NCBI RefSeq assembly: GCF_019511665.1
Contig: NZ_JAEUAW010000023.1
Coordinates: forward strand, 1 to 39,578
DNA: 39,578 nt
Source of the DNA: Microbacterium jejuense
Lineage (GTDB): Bacteria; Actinomycetota; Actinomycetes; Actinomycetales; Microbacteriaceae
Direction of reading: 5' to 3'
The position numbers were made by a program, and so were the translations under genes. Position 1 is the stretch's first letter. Each line of letters opens with the position of its first letter. Of this stretch, positions 22,595 through 31,024 are shown piece after piece. The notes below the pieces were generated by a model. That model was not told the DNA's origin and made no database searches. It was given only the letters and a program-made list of their open reading frames with translations.

Positions 22595-25062
22595 AGCGGT
22601 TCGAGGATCACGTCGGCGTGCGCGGCGGGCGCCACCGTCACCGACACGCGTCGCTCCCGGTGCACGAGCGAGGCGGTGACCGCCTCGTCCGTCACGTTGC
22701 GCAGGCGCGCCCGCACGCTGCCGTCGCCGACGGGGCGCAGCTCGACCAGCAGCGACCCTGCCGGCGACACCTCGATCGGCGCGTGCGGCGGCGCCGCGGG
22801 AGGCGACACGGTGTGGCGCGCGTGCAGCGGCTCCAGCAGGTCGCGGCCGAAGCGACGCACCTCGGCGGGCGTCACCGTCGCTGCCGGGCGGAAGCGATAG
22901 CGGAAGCGCCGCGTCACCTCCTGCCGCGCCTGGAAGTTCGTGAAGTGCAGGTTGTTCATGAGCCAGCTGTTGACGTGGCCGACGGGGGCGTCCAGCGTGG
23001 CCGCCCACGCGCCGGTGTGGATGCCGCCGACCTGCACGAGCGGCGCGTCCACGGATCCCCACAGCACGCCGCCGTCGTCGCCCGCGACGCCCACGGCATG
23101 CTGGATGGAGTACCAGTCCTTGCTCGTGTCGGGGAGCTGCTCGTGCTCGGCCGTGAACACGGCTCCGGCGGTCTCGAGCAGGAACCGGGGTCTCGTCACG
23201 GCGAACGGGAACGTCACGAAGACGCTCTCGGGCTCGAACCGCTCGGGCTTGCTCACGAGCACGTCGAGCTCGAGGTCCGGCGAATCGTCCGCGATCGCGA
23301 GGGTCGTGAGGATGCCGGGGATGCCGGGCGTCGCGGTCCGCCACGTGATCTCGGTGATCCCGCCCGACCGCCGCACCCGCACGGGCCCGTCGCCGACGGC
23401 CGTCGCGTGATCGAACTGCGGGCCGGGATGGTCGGGGTGGAAGAGCTTCGGAGACTCGGTGATCATGGGATGCCGAGACCCCGGTCGCACCACCTCGTCG
23501 ACGACCGCGCCCAGCGCGCCCGCCGGGTCCACCAGCTCACGGCCGGTCAGGGTCTCGACGAGCGACACCACACCGCCCCGCGCCGGGTCGACCGTGACGA
23601 CGTAGCGCCCCGCGGCGATCGGACCGTCGACGACGTCGTCCGCGACGGCGGCGGGCACAGGCAGGACCGTGACGCCGAACGGACCGACCTCGGCGAGCGT
23701 CCGGGCCCGGCGCGTGCCGGCGATCTCGACGTCGACCATCTCGCGGCGCGGCGCCTCGGTCGGGTTGACGACGACGATCGCCTCACCGGGGACGTCGTGG
23801 TCGCCCGAGCCCGGGGCGGCGGCATCCGTCCCCGCATAGGCGTAGCGGAACCAGCCCTCGATCGCGAGGTCGCGCGCGTGATCGAAGGCGTCGTACGCGA
23901 AGCCCGACGTGGCGTTGTGGTGCGAGTGGCTGAACGTCGAGTGCGGCTTGGAGTAGGTCTCCCAGCTGCCCCATGTGTGCTCGCCGTACAGCAGCAGCTG
24001 CTCGTCGACATGCTCGAGGGTCTCGGCGACCTCGTCCGCCGACCGCAGTCGCACCGGGCCGCGGCGGTAGCCGAGCACGTCGAAGTGCGGCACGCGGTCC
24101 TCACCCGCGAGGCGCGCGAGCGACAGCGTGCTCTGGGCCGCGCGCGCGAACGTGCGCGCCTCGCGGTACACCGCCACCTCACGGGCGGTCGAGCCGTGGC
24201 CGTGCGACCACCAGTCCGCCCACTCGCCGCGCACCGTGGGGACCTCGAGGTCCTCGGCCTCGGCCTCGAGGTCGTCGAGTGCCTCGTCGATCGTCGCGGT
24301 GCGCATCGGCAGTTCGGGATGCCGCGCGTTCCAGTGCCGCACCACGTCGAGGAACAGCGGCGTCGGCCAGCGGTTGTCGTTGCCGGCGTGCACGACGGCG
24401 GTGGTCCAGCTGTAGTCCTCGGGCCGCTCGAGCCGGTCCACGAACTCCGCGATGCGCTGCTCGGCGAGCTCGACGTCGCCGTCGACGATGCCCCACTCCT
24501 CGCCGAAGCCGTAATGCGTCGACAGCCACACGAAGACGCTGCGCCCGGACGGCCCCACCCAGCGGAACCCGCTCGGCTGCGCGAACGGCGCACGCCCGTG
24601 GTCGGGGTTGAGCGCCATGACGAGACGGGTGAGCCCCGCGTCGAGCATCTGATCGAGGACGCCCCACGAGAGCCCGTTGACGTCGCCGTGCTGCTGCGTG
24701 CGGACGTCGATGCCGACGGCGCGGATGCGCTCCAGCTGGTCGTACGCGGCATCGAACTCGAAGGCGCTCGGCAGCTGCGTCATGTTCAGGTAGCCGCCGG
24801 TGACCGAGACGGCGCCCGCGCGCGTCAGGCCGGCCAGTCGATCGATGTCGGCTGCGTCCGCGCGTCGCAGGAACGACAGCACGGGACGGGCGACCTCGAA
24901 CGTCCACCGGAACCGATCGGGCCCATCGGTGGCGGAGGCGCTCGCGAGCTCGAGCACGCGGTCGACGATCCGGCCGTGCATGCGATCGATCAGTCGCGGG
25001 CTGTTGGTGTAGCCGACGTCGTGGTGGGTGTGGCCGATGAGGAGGATCTGTCGGATCGACAT
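22591..25062 (-). CDS. glycoside hydrolase family 38-like protein (alpha-mannosidase type)
   Basis: An 823 aa protein with a GH38-type start, QILLIGHTHHDVGYT (zinc-ligand His and Asp), and a catalytic-domain block RTQQHGDVNGLSW, where the nucleophile Asp is expected, then NLHFTNFQ in the C-terminal beta domain. It is shorter than classical lysosomal-type mannosidases and divergent, so the exact glycosidic bond cleaved is uncertain. No signal peptide, hence cytoplasmic, suiting the sugar importer genes upstream. The ATG at 25062 has only a weak ribosome site (CGGAA). It is the first gene of a three-gene unit with the asymmetric ABC pair. Confidence 0.75.
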   Translation of the reverse strand: MSIRQILLIGHTHHDVGYTNSPRLIDRMHGRIVDRVLELASASATDGPDRFRWTFEVARPVLSFLRRADAADIDRLAGLTRAGAVSVTGGYLNMTQLPSAFEFDAAYDQLERIRAVGIDVRTQQHGDVNGLSWGVLDQMLDAGLTRLVMALNPDHGRAPFAQPSGFRWVGPSGRSVFVWLSTHYGFGEEWGIVDGDVELAEQRIAEFVDRLERPEDYSWTTAVVHAGNDNRWPTPLFLDVVRHWNARHPELPMRTATIDEALDDLEAEAEDLEVPTVRGEWADWWSHGHGSTAREVAVYREARTFARAAQSTLSLARLAGEDRVPHFDVLGYRRGPVRLRSADEVAETLEHVDEQLLLYGEHTWGSWETYSKPHSTFSHSHHNATSGFAYDAFDHARDLAIEGWFRYAYAGTDAAAPGSGDHDVPGEAIVVVNPTEAPRREMVDVEIAGTRRARTLAEVGPFGVTVLPVPAAVADDVVDGPIAAGRYVVTVDPARGGVVSLVETLTGRELVDPAGALGAVVDEVVRPGSRHPMITESPKLFHPDHPGPQFDHATAVGDGPVRVRRSGGITEITWRTATPGIPGILTTLAIADDSPDLELDVLVSKPERFEPESVFVTFPFAVTRPRFLLETAGAVFTAEHEQLPDTSKDWYSIQHAVGVAGDDGGVLWGSVDAPLVQVGGIHTGAWAATLDAPVGHVNSWLMNNLHFTNFQARQEVTRRFRYRFRPAATVTPAEVRRFGRDLLEPLHARHTVSPPAAPPHAPIEVSPAGSLLVELRPVGDGSVRARLRNVTDEAVTASLVHRERRVSVTVAPAAHADVILEPL

Positions 25063-25112
25063 CAGGGTTCCGGGTCGTGGGCGTGCATTCGATCAATCGG
25101 CGGACGGACGGA

Positions 25113-25142
25113 GGGGCGGGTCGACCGGAATCGACCCGCCCC
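25113..25142 (-). terminator. terminator of the solute-binding protein gene
   Basis: Perfect 12 bp stem GGGGCGGGTCGA/TCGACCCGCCCC and a 6 nt loop, 30 nt after the solute-binding protein stop. It is a strong hairpin without a T-run. Some read-through could feed the GH38 gene, which lacks an obvious promoter of its own. Confidence 0.75.
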
Positions 25143-25171
25143 CGTCCCCCCAAGGGTGCGAGCGCCGTCCG

Positions 25172-26536
25172 TCAGCCCCCGGTGACGTTGTCGTACGCGC
25201 GCATGGCGGCGTCCTGAGCGTCGGCCAGAGCCTGCTCGGGCGTCTTGTCGCCGAGCAGCGCGGCGGTGATCGCGTTGTTCAGCTCGTTCTGGATCTCTTG
25301 ACCGGCCGGCGAGGAGCCGAACGACTGGCCGTAATCGACGACGTCGTAGTACGTCGAGATGACCTGGTCGAACCCGGCGTTGCCCGTCTCGACGACCCAC
25401 TTGTCGCGGATCGCCTGGTCGGCCGACGGCGACCCGGTGAACAGGCCGGTGTTGATGCCGCCGTCCTCCTCACGCGTCTTGCCGCGGGCCTCCCCGGCAG
25501 CGTTCCATGCGTCGTCGGACGTGAGGTTCATCATCCACGCGCACGCGGCCGCGGGGTTCTTCGCCCCCATCGGGATCACGAACGCCGTGCCGGAGGCGAC
25601 CGAGAACGCCTCGCCGTCGGAGTTCTTGAACGGCACCGCCTCGATCTGGATCTGGTCCATGTACGGCGACAGGACGTTCGGGTACCACTGCGCGTTGACC
25701 TGCGCGCCGACCTGGTCGGTGACGTACTGGTTGTTGTCGCCGAAGGTGTCGAACGCGTCGGTGAAGCTCTTCACCGCGGCGAACCCGCCCTGCGCGTCGG
25801 TGATCTTCTTCAGCGCCTCGATGCCGGCGATGTTGCTCTCGTCGTCGAGCGTCGGCTTGCCGTCGGCGTCGTTCAGCTGACCTCCCATGCCGAGGATCCA
25901 CAGGCCGCCCTGACCGGTCGCGACCGGGTCGAACCCGAGCCGCGTCGGGACGCCGCCCGACTCCTGGTACATCTTGCCGATCGCGGTGACCAGCCGGTCG
26001 ATGTCGGAGGTGTCGATGTCTTCTGCCGTGACGCCGGCGGCGTCCATGACCCGCTTGTTCAGGAGGATCGCCGGCGGCTGGTAGAACTGCGGCACGCCCC
26101 ACGTCTCGTCCTGGTAGGTGACGTCGTCGACGACGAACGGATACCAGTGGTCGCGCGGCGAGACGTCCTGCGCCTCGAAGCACTTGTCCAGCGGCATGAT
26201 GAGGTCCTGCGCCGCGTACGTCGTGACGTACCGGCGGTCCATCTGGACGACGTCCGGCACATCGCCGCTTGCGACGCGCGTGGTGAACTTCTGCGCGTCG
26301 AAGGCAGTGGCGTCGAGCTCGACGTCGACGTCCGACATCTGCTCGGCGGCGTAGTCGAGCCGCGACTGGCCGACGTCGTCGGCGTTCTCGAAGCCCCACG
26401 CCTTGAGCGTGCCGCTGGGCTCGGCACTGAAGTCGACGTCGCCGCCCGTGGCGCCGTCGCCGCCGCCTCCGCCGCAGCCGGCGAGCAGGACAGCGGACGC
26501 CGCGATCGCGGCGATCCCGATAATGCGCTTGCGCAT
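25172..26536 (-). CDS. carbohydrate ABC transporter solute-binding lipoprotein
   Basis: A 454 aa family 1 extracellular sugar-binding protein. The N-terminus RKRIIGIAAIAASAVLLAGC is a lipoprotein signal with lipobox LAGC and lipidated Cys21, followed by a Gly-rich linker. The body shows typical blocks (VASGDVPDVVQMD, TFGDNNQYVTDQVGA, AFVIPMGAKNPAAACAWM). The ATG at 26536 has AGGGAG upstream; the longer open frame runs into the permease gene and is rejected. It delivers the sugar to the two permeases encoded upstream but has its own promoter and palindromic operator, which allows the high expression usual for binding proteins. Confidence 0.93.
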   Translation of the reverse strand: MRKRIIGIAAIAASAVLLAGCGGGGGDGATGGDVDFSAEPSGTLKAWGFENADDVGQSRLDYAAEQMSDVDVELDATAFDAQKFTTRVASGDVPDVVQMDRRYVTTYAAQDLIMPLDKCFEAQDVSPRDHWYPFVVDDVTYQDETWGVPQFYQPPAILLNKRVMDAAGVTAEDIDTSDIDRLVTAIGKMYQESGGVPTRLGFDPVATGQGGLWILGMGGQLNDADGKPTLDDESNIAGIEALKKITDAQGGFAAVKSFTDAFDTFGDNNQYVTDQVGAQVNAQWYPNVLSPYMDQIQIEAVPFKNSDGEAFSVASGTAFVIPMGAKNPAAACAWMMNLTSDDAWNAAGEARGKTREEDGGINTGLFTGSPSADQAIRDKWVVETGNAGFDQVISTYYDVVDYGQSFGSSPAGQEIQNELNNAITAALLGDKTPEQALADAQDAAMRAYDNVTGG

Positions 26537-26593
26537 CTGTCTCCCTTTCCATGGGGCGGCACCGTCGCCGCCACCGCGTGTGATTGCTTCCAA

Positions 26594-26611
26594 TGTGGGA
26601 ACCTTCCCACA
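26594..26611. promoter_or_regulatory. palindromic operator at the binding-protein promoter
   Basis: TGTGGGAACCTTCCCACA, perfect 8 bp arms with a 2 nt centre, just downstream of the -10 where the transcript should start. Its outer arms (TGTGG/CCACA) are shared with the site at 28746-28763. Confidence 0.75.
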
Positions 26612-26612
26612 C

Positions 26613-26642
26613 AATCTAGCGATCGCGGTGGAGCTGAAGCAA
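26613..26642 (-). promoter_or_regulatory. promoter of the solute-binding protein gene
   Basis: TTGCTT (26642-26637), 18 nt spacer, TAGATT (26618-26613), followed immediately by the operator. A further perfect palindrome GCAACGGCGTTGC (26639-26651) overlaps the -35 and may be a second protein site. Confidence 0.55.
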
Positions 26643-26715
26643 CGGCGTTGCCGCGTATTTATTGGTTTGTGATGTGTACGTTGTGGAATCGATGTCAGTT
26701 CGGGCGCGGCATCCG

Positions 26716-27666
26716 TCAGCCCTTGCGACCCTGCGTCGCGACGCCCTCGATGAAGTACCGCTGCCCGAACGCGAAGAGGATCAGCATGGGCAGAGTGACC
26801 AGCAGCGCGGCCACCATGACGTACTGGTAGTCGCCGTGCCCGCCGGCGGTCGGGCTGTACTTCGTCATGGCGTACGCGATGCCCAGAGGCGCCGTGAACT
26901 GATCGACGGATCCCGCGTTCAGGTAGATGAGGGCCGCCTGCAGGTTGTTCCAGCTGGCCTGGAACTCGAACAGGAACACGATCACGAACGACGGGATCGA
27001 CAGCGGCATCGCGATGCGCCAGAACAGGCCCCAGTAGCTCGCGCCGTCCAGCCGCGCGGCTTCGAACAGCTCCTTGGGCAGACCGAGGTAGAACTGCCGC
27101 TGCAAGAAGATGTAGAAGGCCGAGCCGAAGAGGTTCATGCCCCACAGCGGCACCCAGGTGCCCAGGAACCCCGTCTCCTTCCAGATGAGGTAGATGGGGA
27201 TCATCGTCACGGCGCCCGGCAGCATCATGGTCGCCAGCACCAGGCCGAACAGGATGTTGCGGCCCGGGAACTTGAAGTAGGCGAAGCCGAAGGCGACGAT
27301 CGAGCTCGACACGGCGACCGCACCGGCCGCGAGCAGCGCGATGGCGATGCTGTTCCACATCCAGCTGAGCAGGGGCAGCTGATTCCACACCTCGACGTAG
27401 TTCTCGGGGACGAACGTCTTCGGAATCAGCGAGTTGTCGAACACCTCGCCGCGCGGCTTGAAGCTCGCAGCGAGAAGCCACGCGAACGGGTAGAGGAACA
27501 GCAGGGCGAAGCCCACGAGGATCACGGTGAGGACGATGCGCCCCGCGAACGTCTTCGGCTGGGCGATGTTGCGGCGCCAGCGCGACCTCTTGGGGACGGT
27601 GACCGCGACGGTCGCGGCCTCGGGGGCGGGCCGGGACACACCCGGTGTCTGCAAGGACGCCGACAT
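26716..27666 (-). CDS. carbohydrate ABC transporter permease (MalG type)
   Basis: A 316 aa integral membrane protein with about six helices. It starts with a cytoplasmic stretch and a first helix at IVLTVILVGFALLFLYPFAW. The EAA loop EAARLDGASYWGLFWRIAMP is the docking site for the ATPase. It belongs to the CUT1 (sugar) class. The ATG at 27666 overlaps the stop of the partner permease (TGATG). No ATPase gene is present nearby, so a shared MsmK/UgpC-type ATPase encoded elsewhere is expected. Confidence 0.93.
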   Translation of the reverse strand: MSASLQTPGVSRPAPEAATVAVTVPKRSRWRRNIAQPKTFAGRIVLTVILVGFALLFLYPFAWLLAASFKPRGEVFDNSLIPKTFVPENYVEVWNQLPLLSWMWNSIAIALLAAGAVAVSSSIVAFGFAYFKFPGRNILFGLVLATMMLPGAVTMIPIYLIWKETGFLGTWVPLWGMNLFGSAFYIFLQRQFYLGLPKELFEAARLDGASYWGLFWRIAMPLSIPSFVIVFLFEFQASWNNLQAALIYLNAGSVDQFTAPLGIAYAMTKYSPTAGGHGDYQYVMVAALLVTLPMLILFAFGQRYFIEGVATQGRKG

Positions 27667-28679
27667 CAGCGGTCTCCCTCGTAGTAGACGAAGCGGTTGC
27701 CGAACTTCACCTGGATGACCGTGATGATCATGATGATGACGAACAGCAGCCAGGCCATCGCCGCGGCGAAGCCGAAGTTGAACTGGCGGAACGCCTGCTG
27801 GAACAGGTAGATGGCGTAGAACAGGGATGCCTCGGGCGAGGCGTTGCTCTGATCGCGCCAGAACAGCACGTAGGCCTGGTCGAAGACCTGGAACGCGGCG
27901 ATCGACAGCACGATGACGTTGAAGAACATCGCGCCCGAGATCATCGGGAGGGTGATCGAGAAGAACTTGCGGATGGGTCCCGCGCCGTCGAGGGACGCCA
28001 CTTCGTAGAGCTCGGTGGGCACGTTCTTGAGCGCCGCGAGGAAGATGACCATGGTGCCGGCGACGGTCCACAGCGTCATGATGACGATGCTGGGCTTGAC
28101 CCACGCCGGGTCGACGAGCCACTGCGGCCCCTCGATCCCGAAGAACCGCAGGAACTGGTTGATCGCGCCGGTGTTGCCGTTGAGCAGCAGGAAGAACACC
28201 GACGCGGTCGCGACGGCGGGCGTCATCTTCGGCAGGTAGTACAGCGTGCGGAACGCTCCTGCTCCCCTGCCCACGCGGTTGAGCAGCATGGCCAGGATCA
28301 GCGCGAAGATGATCTCCAGCGGCACGGCCATCACCACGTAGAACAGGGTGTTCGACAGCGACACCGCGACGCGGGGGTCCTGGAACAGCTCGGCGTAGTT
28401 GTCGAACCCGACCGGGCGTGCGGTGTTCGTCGCCAGGTTGTAGTTGCTGAACGAGATGTACAGGCTGTACACCATCGCACCGGCCGTGAACACGAGGAAC
28501 CCGATGATCCACGGCGAGATGAACAGGTAGCCGGCCAGCGCCTCGCGCTTGTTGTAGTGCTGCTTGACCCTGCGGGGGCGCTCTTTGCGTCGGCGCCCGG
28601 GACGCTTGCGGTCCGGTGCGGCGTCGGACGCTTCTTTCAGCGCCTCGACGACGGCGTCGGACTGCGATGTGACGCTCAT
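27666..28679 (-). CDS. carbohydrate ABC transporter permease (MalF type)
   Basis: A 337 aa CUT1 permease. A basic 45-residue cytoplasmic N-terminus precedes helix 1 (LAGYLFISPWIIGFLVF); the EAA loop reads YEVASLDGAGPIRKFFSITLP. It is the first structural gene of the permease pair, under the 28772-28801 promoter, with a 16-codon leader ORF overlapping its start. The ATG at 28679 itself has only a weak GGGG ribosome site, consistent with translational coupling to that leader. Confidence 0.93.
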   Translation of the reverse strand: MSVTSQSDAVVEALKEASDAAPDRKRPGRRRKERPRRVKQHYNKREALAGYLFISPWIIGFLVFTAGAMVYSLYISFSNYNLATNTARPVGFDNYAELFQDPRVAVSLSNTLFYVVMAVPLEIIFALILAMLLNRVGRGAGAFRTLYYLPKMTPAVATASVFFLLLNGNTGAINQFLRFFGIEGPQWLVDPAWVKPSIVIMTLWTVAGTMVIFLAALKNVPTELYEVASLDGAGPIRKFFSITLPMISGAMFFNVIVLSIAAFQVFDQAYVLFWRDQSNASPEASLFYAIYLFQQAFRQFNFGFAAAMAWLLFVIIMIITVIQVKFGNRFVYYEGDR

Positions 28680-28726
28680 CGCGTGACCCCGCCGCGGACG
28701 GCCCGGGGGCGAATCTGGTTCGTCAT
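28676..28726 (-). CDS. 16-aa leader ORF overlapping the permease start
   Basis: ATG 28726 follows a good ribosome site (GAGGTGGAGAG) and encodes MTNQIRPRAVRGGVTR. Its TGA overlaps the permease ATG (ATGA). Since the permease lacks a strong site of its own, the leader may drive coupled translation. It is alternatively the remnant of a different N-terminus. Confidence 0.5.
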   Translation of the reverse strand: MTNQIRPRAVRGGVTR

Positions 28727-28745
28727 CTCACTCTCCACCTCGAGA

Positions 28746-28763
28746 TGTGGCATCGTTACCACA
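28746..28763. promoter_or_regulatory. LacI-type operator in the permease/FAD-oxidoreductase intergenic region
   Basis: TGTGGCATCGTTACCACA: 8 bp arms with one mismatch and a central CG. It sits just downstream of the permease -10, the same geometry as the site at 26594-26611. It could also influence the divergent FAD oxidoreductase. Confidence 0.65.
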
Positions 28764-28771
28764 TGGCAGCG

Positions 28772-28801
28772 ACTATACGGGGCAGGGTCGGCTCCCTGCA
28801 A
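28772..28801 (-). promoter_or_regulatory. promoter of the sugar permease operon
   Basis: TTGCAG (28801-28796), 18 nt spacer, TATAGT (28777-28772) on the minus strand. The operator starts 9 nt further on. Confidence 0.55.
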
Positions 28802-28887
28802 CCGCACACAGGGATGCTAGGCACGGCGCCCGGCGTCATCACGGGGCTTGCGCGACGCACCGCTTCTGTGCTTCACGGGGGCGGCCG

Positions 28888-30423
28888 ATGATCGCGGCGG
28901 ATGTCGCCGTCTACGGCGCGACGTCCGCCGGCGTGTGCGCGGCCGTGTCCGCCGCGCGCGCCGGCACCCGCGTCGTGCTGCTGGAGCCCGGTCGTCACGT
29001 GGGCGGCATGACCAGCGGCGGACTCGGGTACACCGACATCGGCGATCCGCGCGCGCTGGGCGGCATGGCGGCGGAGTTCCGCGCCGCCGTGGCGCAGCAC
29101 TACGGCGTGCCGCTCGGTCACTACGCCGGCCCCGAGCCCCACGTCGCCGAAGCGATCCTGCTGCACTGGCTCGACGCGGCGGGCGTCACGCTCGTGCTCG
29201 ACGCCGGACTGGACGGCGTGGAGGTGCAGGGCGGCCGCATCACGGGGATCACGCTGACCGACGGGACGCCGGTGCAGGCCGACGTGTACGTCGACGCCGG
29301 CTACGAGGGGGATCTGCTGGCGGCATCCGGGATCTCGTACGCCGTCGGCCGCGAATCCCGGGCGCTGTACGGCGAGGAGTTCGCCGGACGTCGCGAGGTC
29401 GTGCCGGGGCGCCACGCGATGCCGCCGTGGATCTCGCCGTTCCGCGACGACCCGGCCGGCCTCGCCGAGGGCGCGCTGCTGCCCCAGCTCAGACCCGGCC
29501 CGATGGCCGAGGTCGGCGCGGGCGACGGCGGGGTCATGTCATTCGGCTATCGCGTGTGCCTGTCGAGGGCGGCGGACCGCATCCCCTTCCGCCGCCGCGC
29601 CGGCTTCGACGACGCGCAGTGGGAGCTCGGGCGCCGGTTCTTCGCGGATGCCGAGCGTCGGGGCGACGTGCTGCCGGCCGGCCGTTACGTCGGGCTCGAG
29701 CCGAACCTGCCGGGCGGCAAGGCCGACGGCAACTCGCTGGGACCGTTCTCATTGAGCGTGCTGGACGGGACCGCGTGGGAGTATCCGGATGCCTCGCCCG
29801 GACGCCGCGACGAGATCAGGCGGCACCACCGGCACCATGCCGAGGACTTCCTGTGGTTCCTCGCGAACGACCCCGGCGTCCCCGAGAGCGTCCGCCGGGG
29901 CATGCGGGAGTGGGGGCTGCCCGCCGACGAGTTCGCCGACACCGGCCACCTGCCGCACCAGCTCTACGTGCGCGAGGCGCGGCGGATGGTGTCGGATGCC
30001 GTCCTGACCGAGCATGCGCTGCGCGCCGGCGCCGTGCCGCCCGATGTCGTGGCGCTGGGCTCGTACCACCTCGACATCCGCGAAGTGCAGCGCACCTGGC
30101 GGTGGGTGTACGAGCACCCGGACCCGATCGCGATGGTGGTGACCGAGGGCTACCTCTCGGTGCCCGTGCCGGTGTACGGCATCGGGTACTCGTCGCTGCT
30201 TCCGCGCCGCGAGGAGTGCGTCAACCTCGTGGTCGCGGTGTGCGTGTCTGCCTCGCACGTGGCGTTCTCGTCGATCCGCATGGAGCCGCAGTATCAGATG
30301 CTCGGACAGGCCGCGGGGACCGCCGCGGCACTCGCGGCCCGCCGCGGCGGGGCGGTGCACGACGTCGATGTCTCGGCGCTGCAGTCCCGCCTGCGCGACC
30401 AGGGCGCCGTGCTCGCGGTGTGA
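28888..30423 (+). CDS. FAD-dependent oxidoreductase (FAD_oxidored family)
   Basis: A 511 aa flavoprotein with an N-terminal dinucleotide fold VAVYGATSAGVCAAVSAARAG (a variant GxxxxG loop), LLEPGRHVGGMTSGGLGYTD, and the C-terminal FAD-binding block FSSIRMEPQYQMLGQAAGTAA. This family sits in carbohydrate-utilisation loci of many actinobacteria and Bacteroidetes; substrates are largely undefined. The ATG at 28888 has a GGGGGCGG stretch upstream; 47 codons of open frame before it are out of family. It is divergent from the sugar importer and ends 1 nt before otnC, tail to tail, with no terminator between them. Confidence 0.85.
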   Translation: MIAADVAVYGATSAGVCAAVSAARAGTRVVLLEPGRHVGGMTSGGLGYTDIGDPRALGGMAAEFRAAVAQHYGVPLGHYAGPEPHVAEAILLHWLDAAGVTLVLDAGLDGVEVQGGRITGITLTDGTPVQADVYVDAGYEGDLLAASGISYAVGRESRALYGEEFAGRREVVPGRHAMPPWISPFRDDPAGLAEGALLPQLRPGPMAEVGAGDGGVMSFGYRVCLSRAADRIPFRRRAGFDDAQWELGRRFFADAERRGDVLPAGRYVGLEPNLPGGKADGNSLGPFSLSVLDGTAWEYPDASPGRRDEIRRHHRHHAEDFLWFLANDPGVPESVRRGMREWGLPADEFADTGHLPHQLYVREARRMVSDAVLTEHALRAGAVPPDVVALGSYHLDIREVQRTWRWVYEHPDPIAMVVTEGYLSVPVPVYGIGYSSLLPRREECVNLVVAVCVSASHVAFSSIRMEPQYQMLGQAAGTAAALAARRGGAVHDVDVSALQSRLRDQGAVLAV

Positions 30424-30424
30424 G

Positions 30425-31024
30425 TCAGCGCCAGGCCGTGTCGGGATCGAGCGTGCGCGCCTCGCGCCCGTGCAGCGCGAGCGTGAGCTCTGCTGCGGCC
30501 TCGAGCTCTTCGCACAGGTCGACCGCGCGCGGGAGGTCCGGGGCGCAGACCACGCTGCCGTGGTTGGCGAGCAGCATCACATGGGCGCCGGCCGCCGCCT
30601 CGCCGACCCCCTCCGCAAGCGCCTCCGAGCCCGGAGGCGCGTAGCCCACGAGCCCGACCCGGCCGAGGGTGCGCACGCGGTAGGGCGTGTAGGCCGGCAG
30701 CGGGTCGGCCCCGGGGGTGCCGACGAGGCACGACACCGCGGTGGCCGCCCGCGAGTGGAGGTGGATGATCGCGCCGACGTCGCGACGGGCACGGTAGGCC
30801 GTCACGTGCAGCGCCCATTCCTTGGTCGGCGCCGGTCCCGACAGGTGCTCACCGTCGAGGGTGAGCTCGGCGAGGTCGTCGACCTGCACGCGGCGCAGCG
30901 AAGAGCCTGTCGGCGTGATGAGGATCCGGTCGGCGACGCGCACGCTGGCGTTCCCGGAGCTGCCCGGCGACATGCCCGCCGCGGCGACCGACCTGCAGGC
31001 GTCGACAAGTGCCTCGGCGCTCAT
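30425..31024 (-). CDS. otnC: class II aldolase family, probable 3-oxo-tetronate 4-phosphate decarboxylase
   Basis: A 199 aa zinc-dependent aldolase/epimerase-fold protein. Landmarks are SPGSSGNASVRV (phosphate-binding), ITPTGSSL, the acidic residue in PTKEWALH, the metal HLHSRAAT (two His) and ANHGSVV (third His). It is co-translated with the OtnK-like kinase (ATGA), the pairing seen in tetronate catabolism, where OtnC decarboxylates 3-oxo-tetronate 4-phosphate to dihydroxyacetone phosphate. L-fuculose-phosphate aldolase or a ribulose-5-P epimerase role is possible by fold. The ATG at 31024 overlaps otnK. Confidence 0.8.
   Translation of the reverse strand: MSAEALVDACRSVAAAGMSPGSSGNASVRVADRILITPTGSSLRRVQVDDLAELTLDGEHLSGPAPTKEWALHVTAYRARRDVGAIIHLHSRAATAVSCLVGTPGADPLPAYTPYRVRTLGRVGLVGYAPPGSEALAEGVGEAAAGAHVMLLANHGSVVCAPDLPRAVDLCEELEAAAELTLALHGREARTLDPDTAWR

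Noticed and set aside
22618..25185. 855-codon open frame opposite the GH38 gene
   Set aside because: A shadow of the GH38 gene in a high-GC genome; the minus frame carries the zinc-ligand and catalytic motifs.
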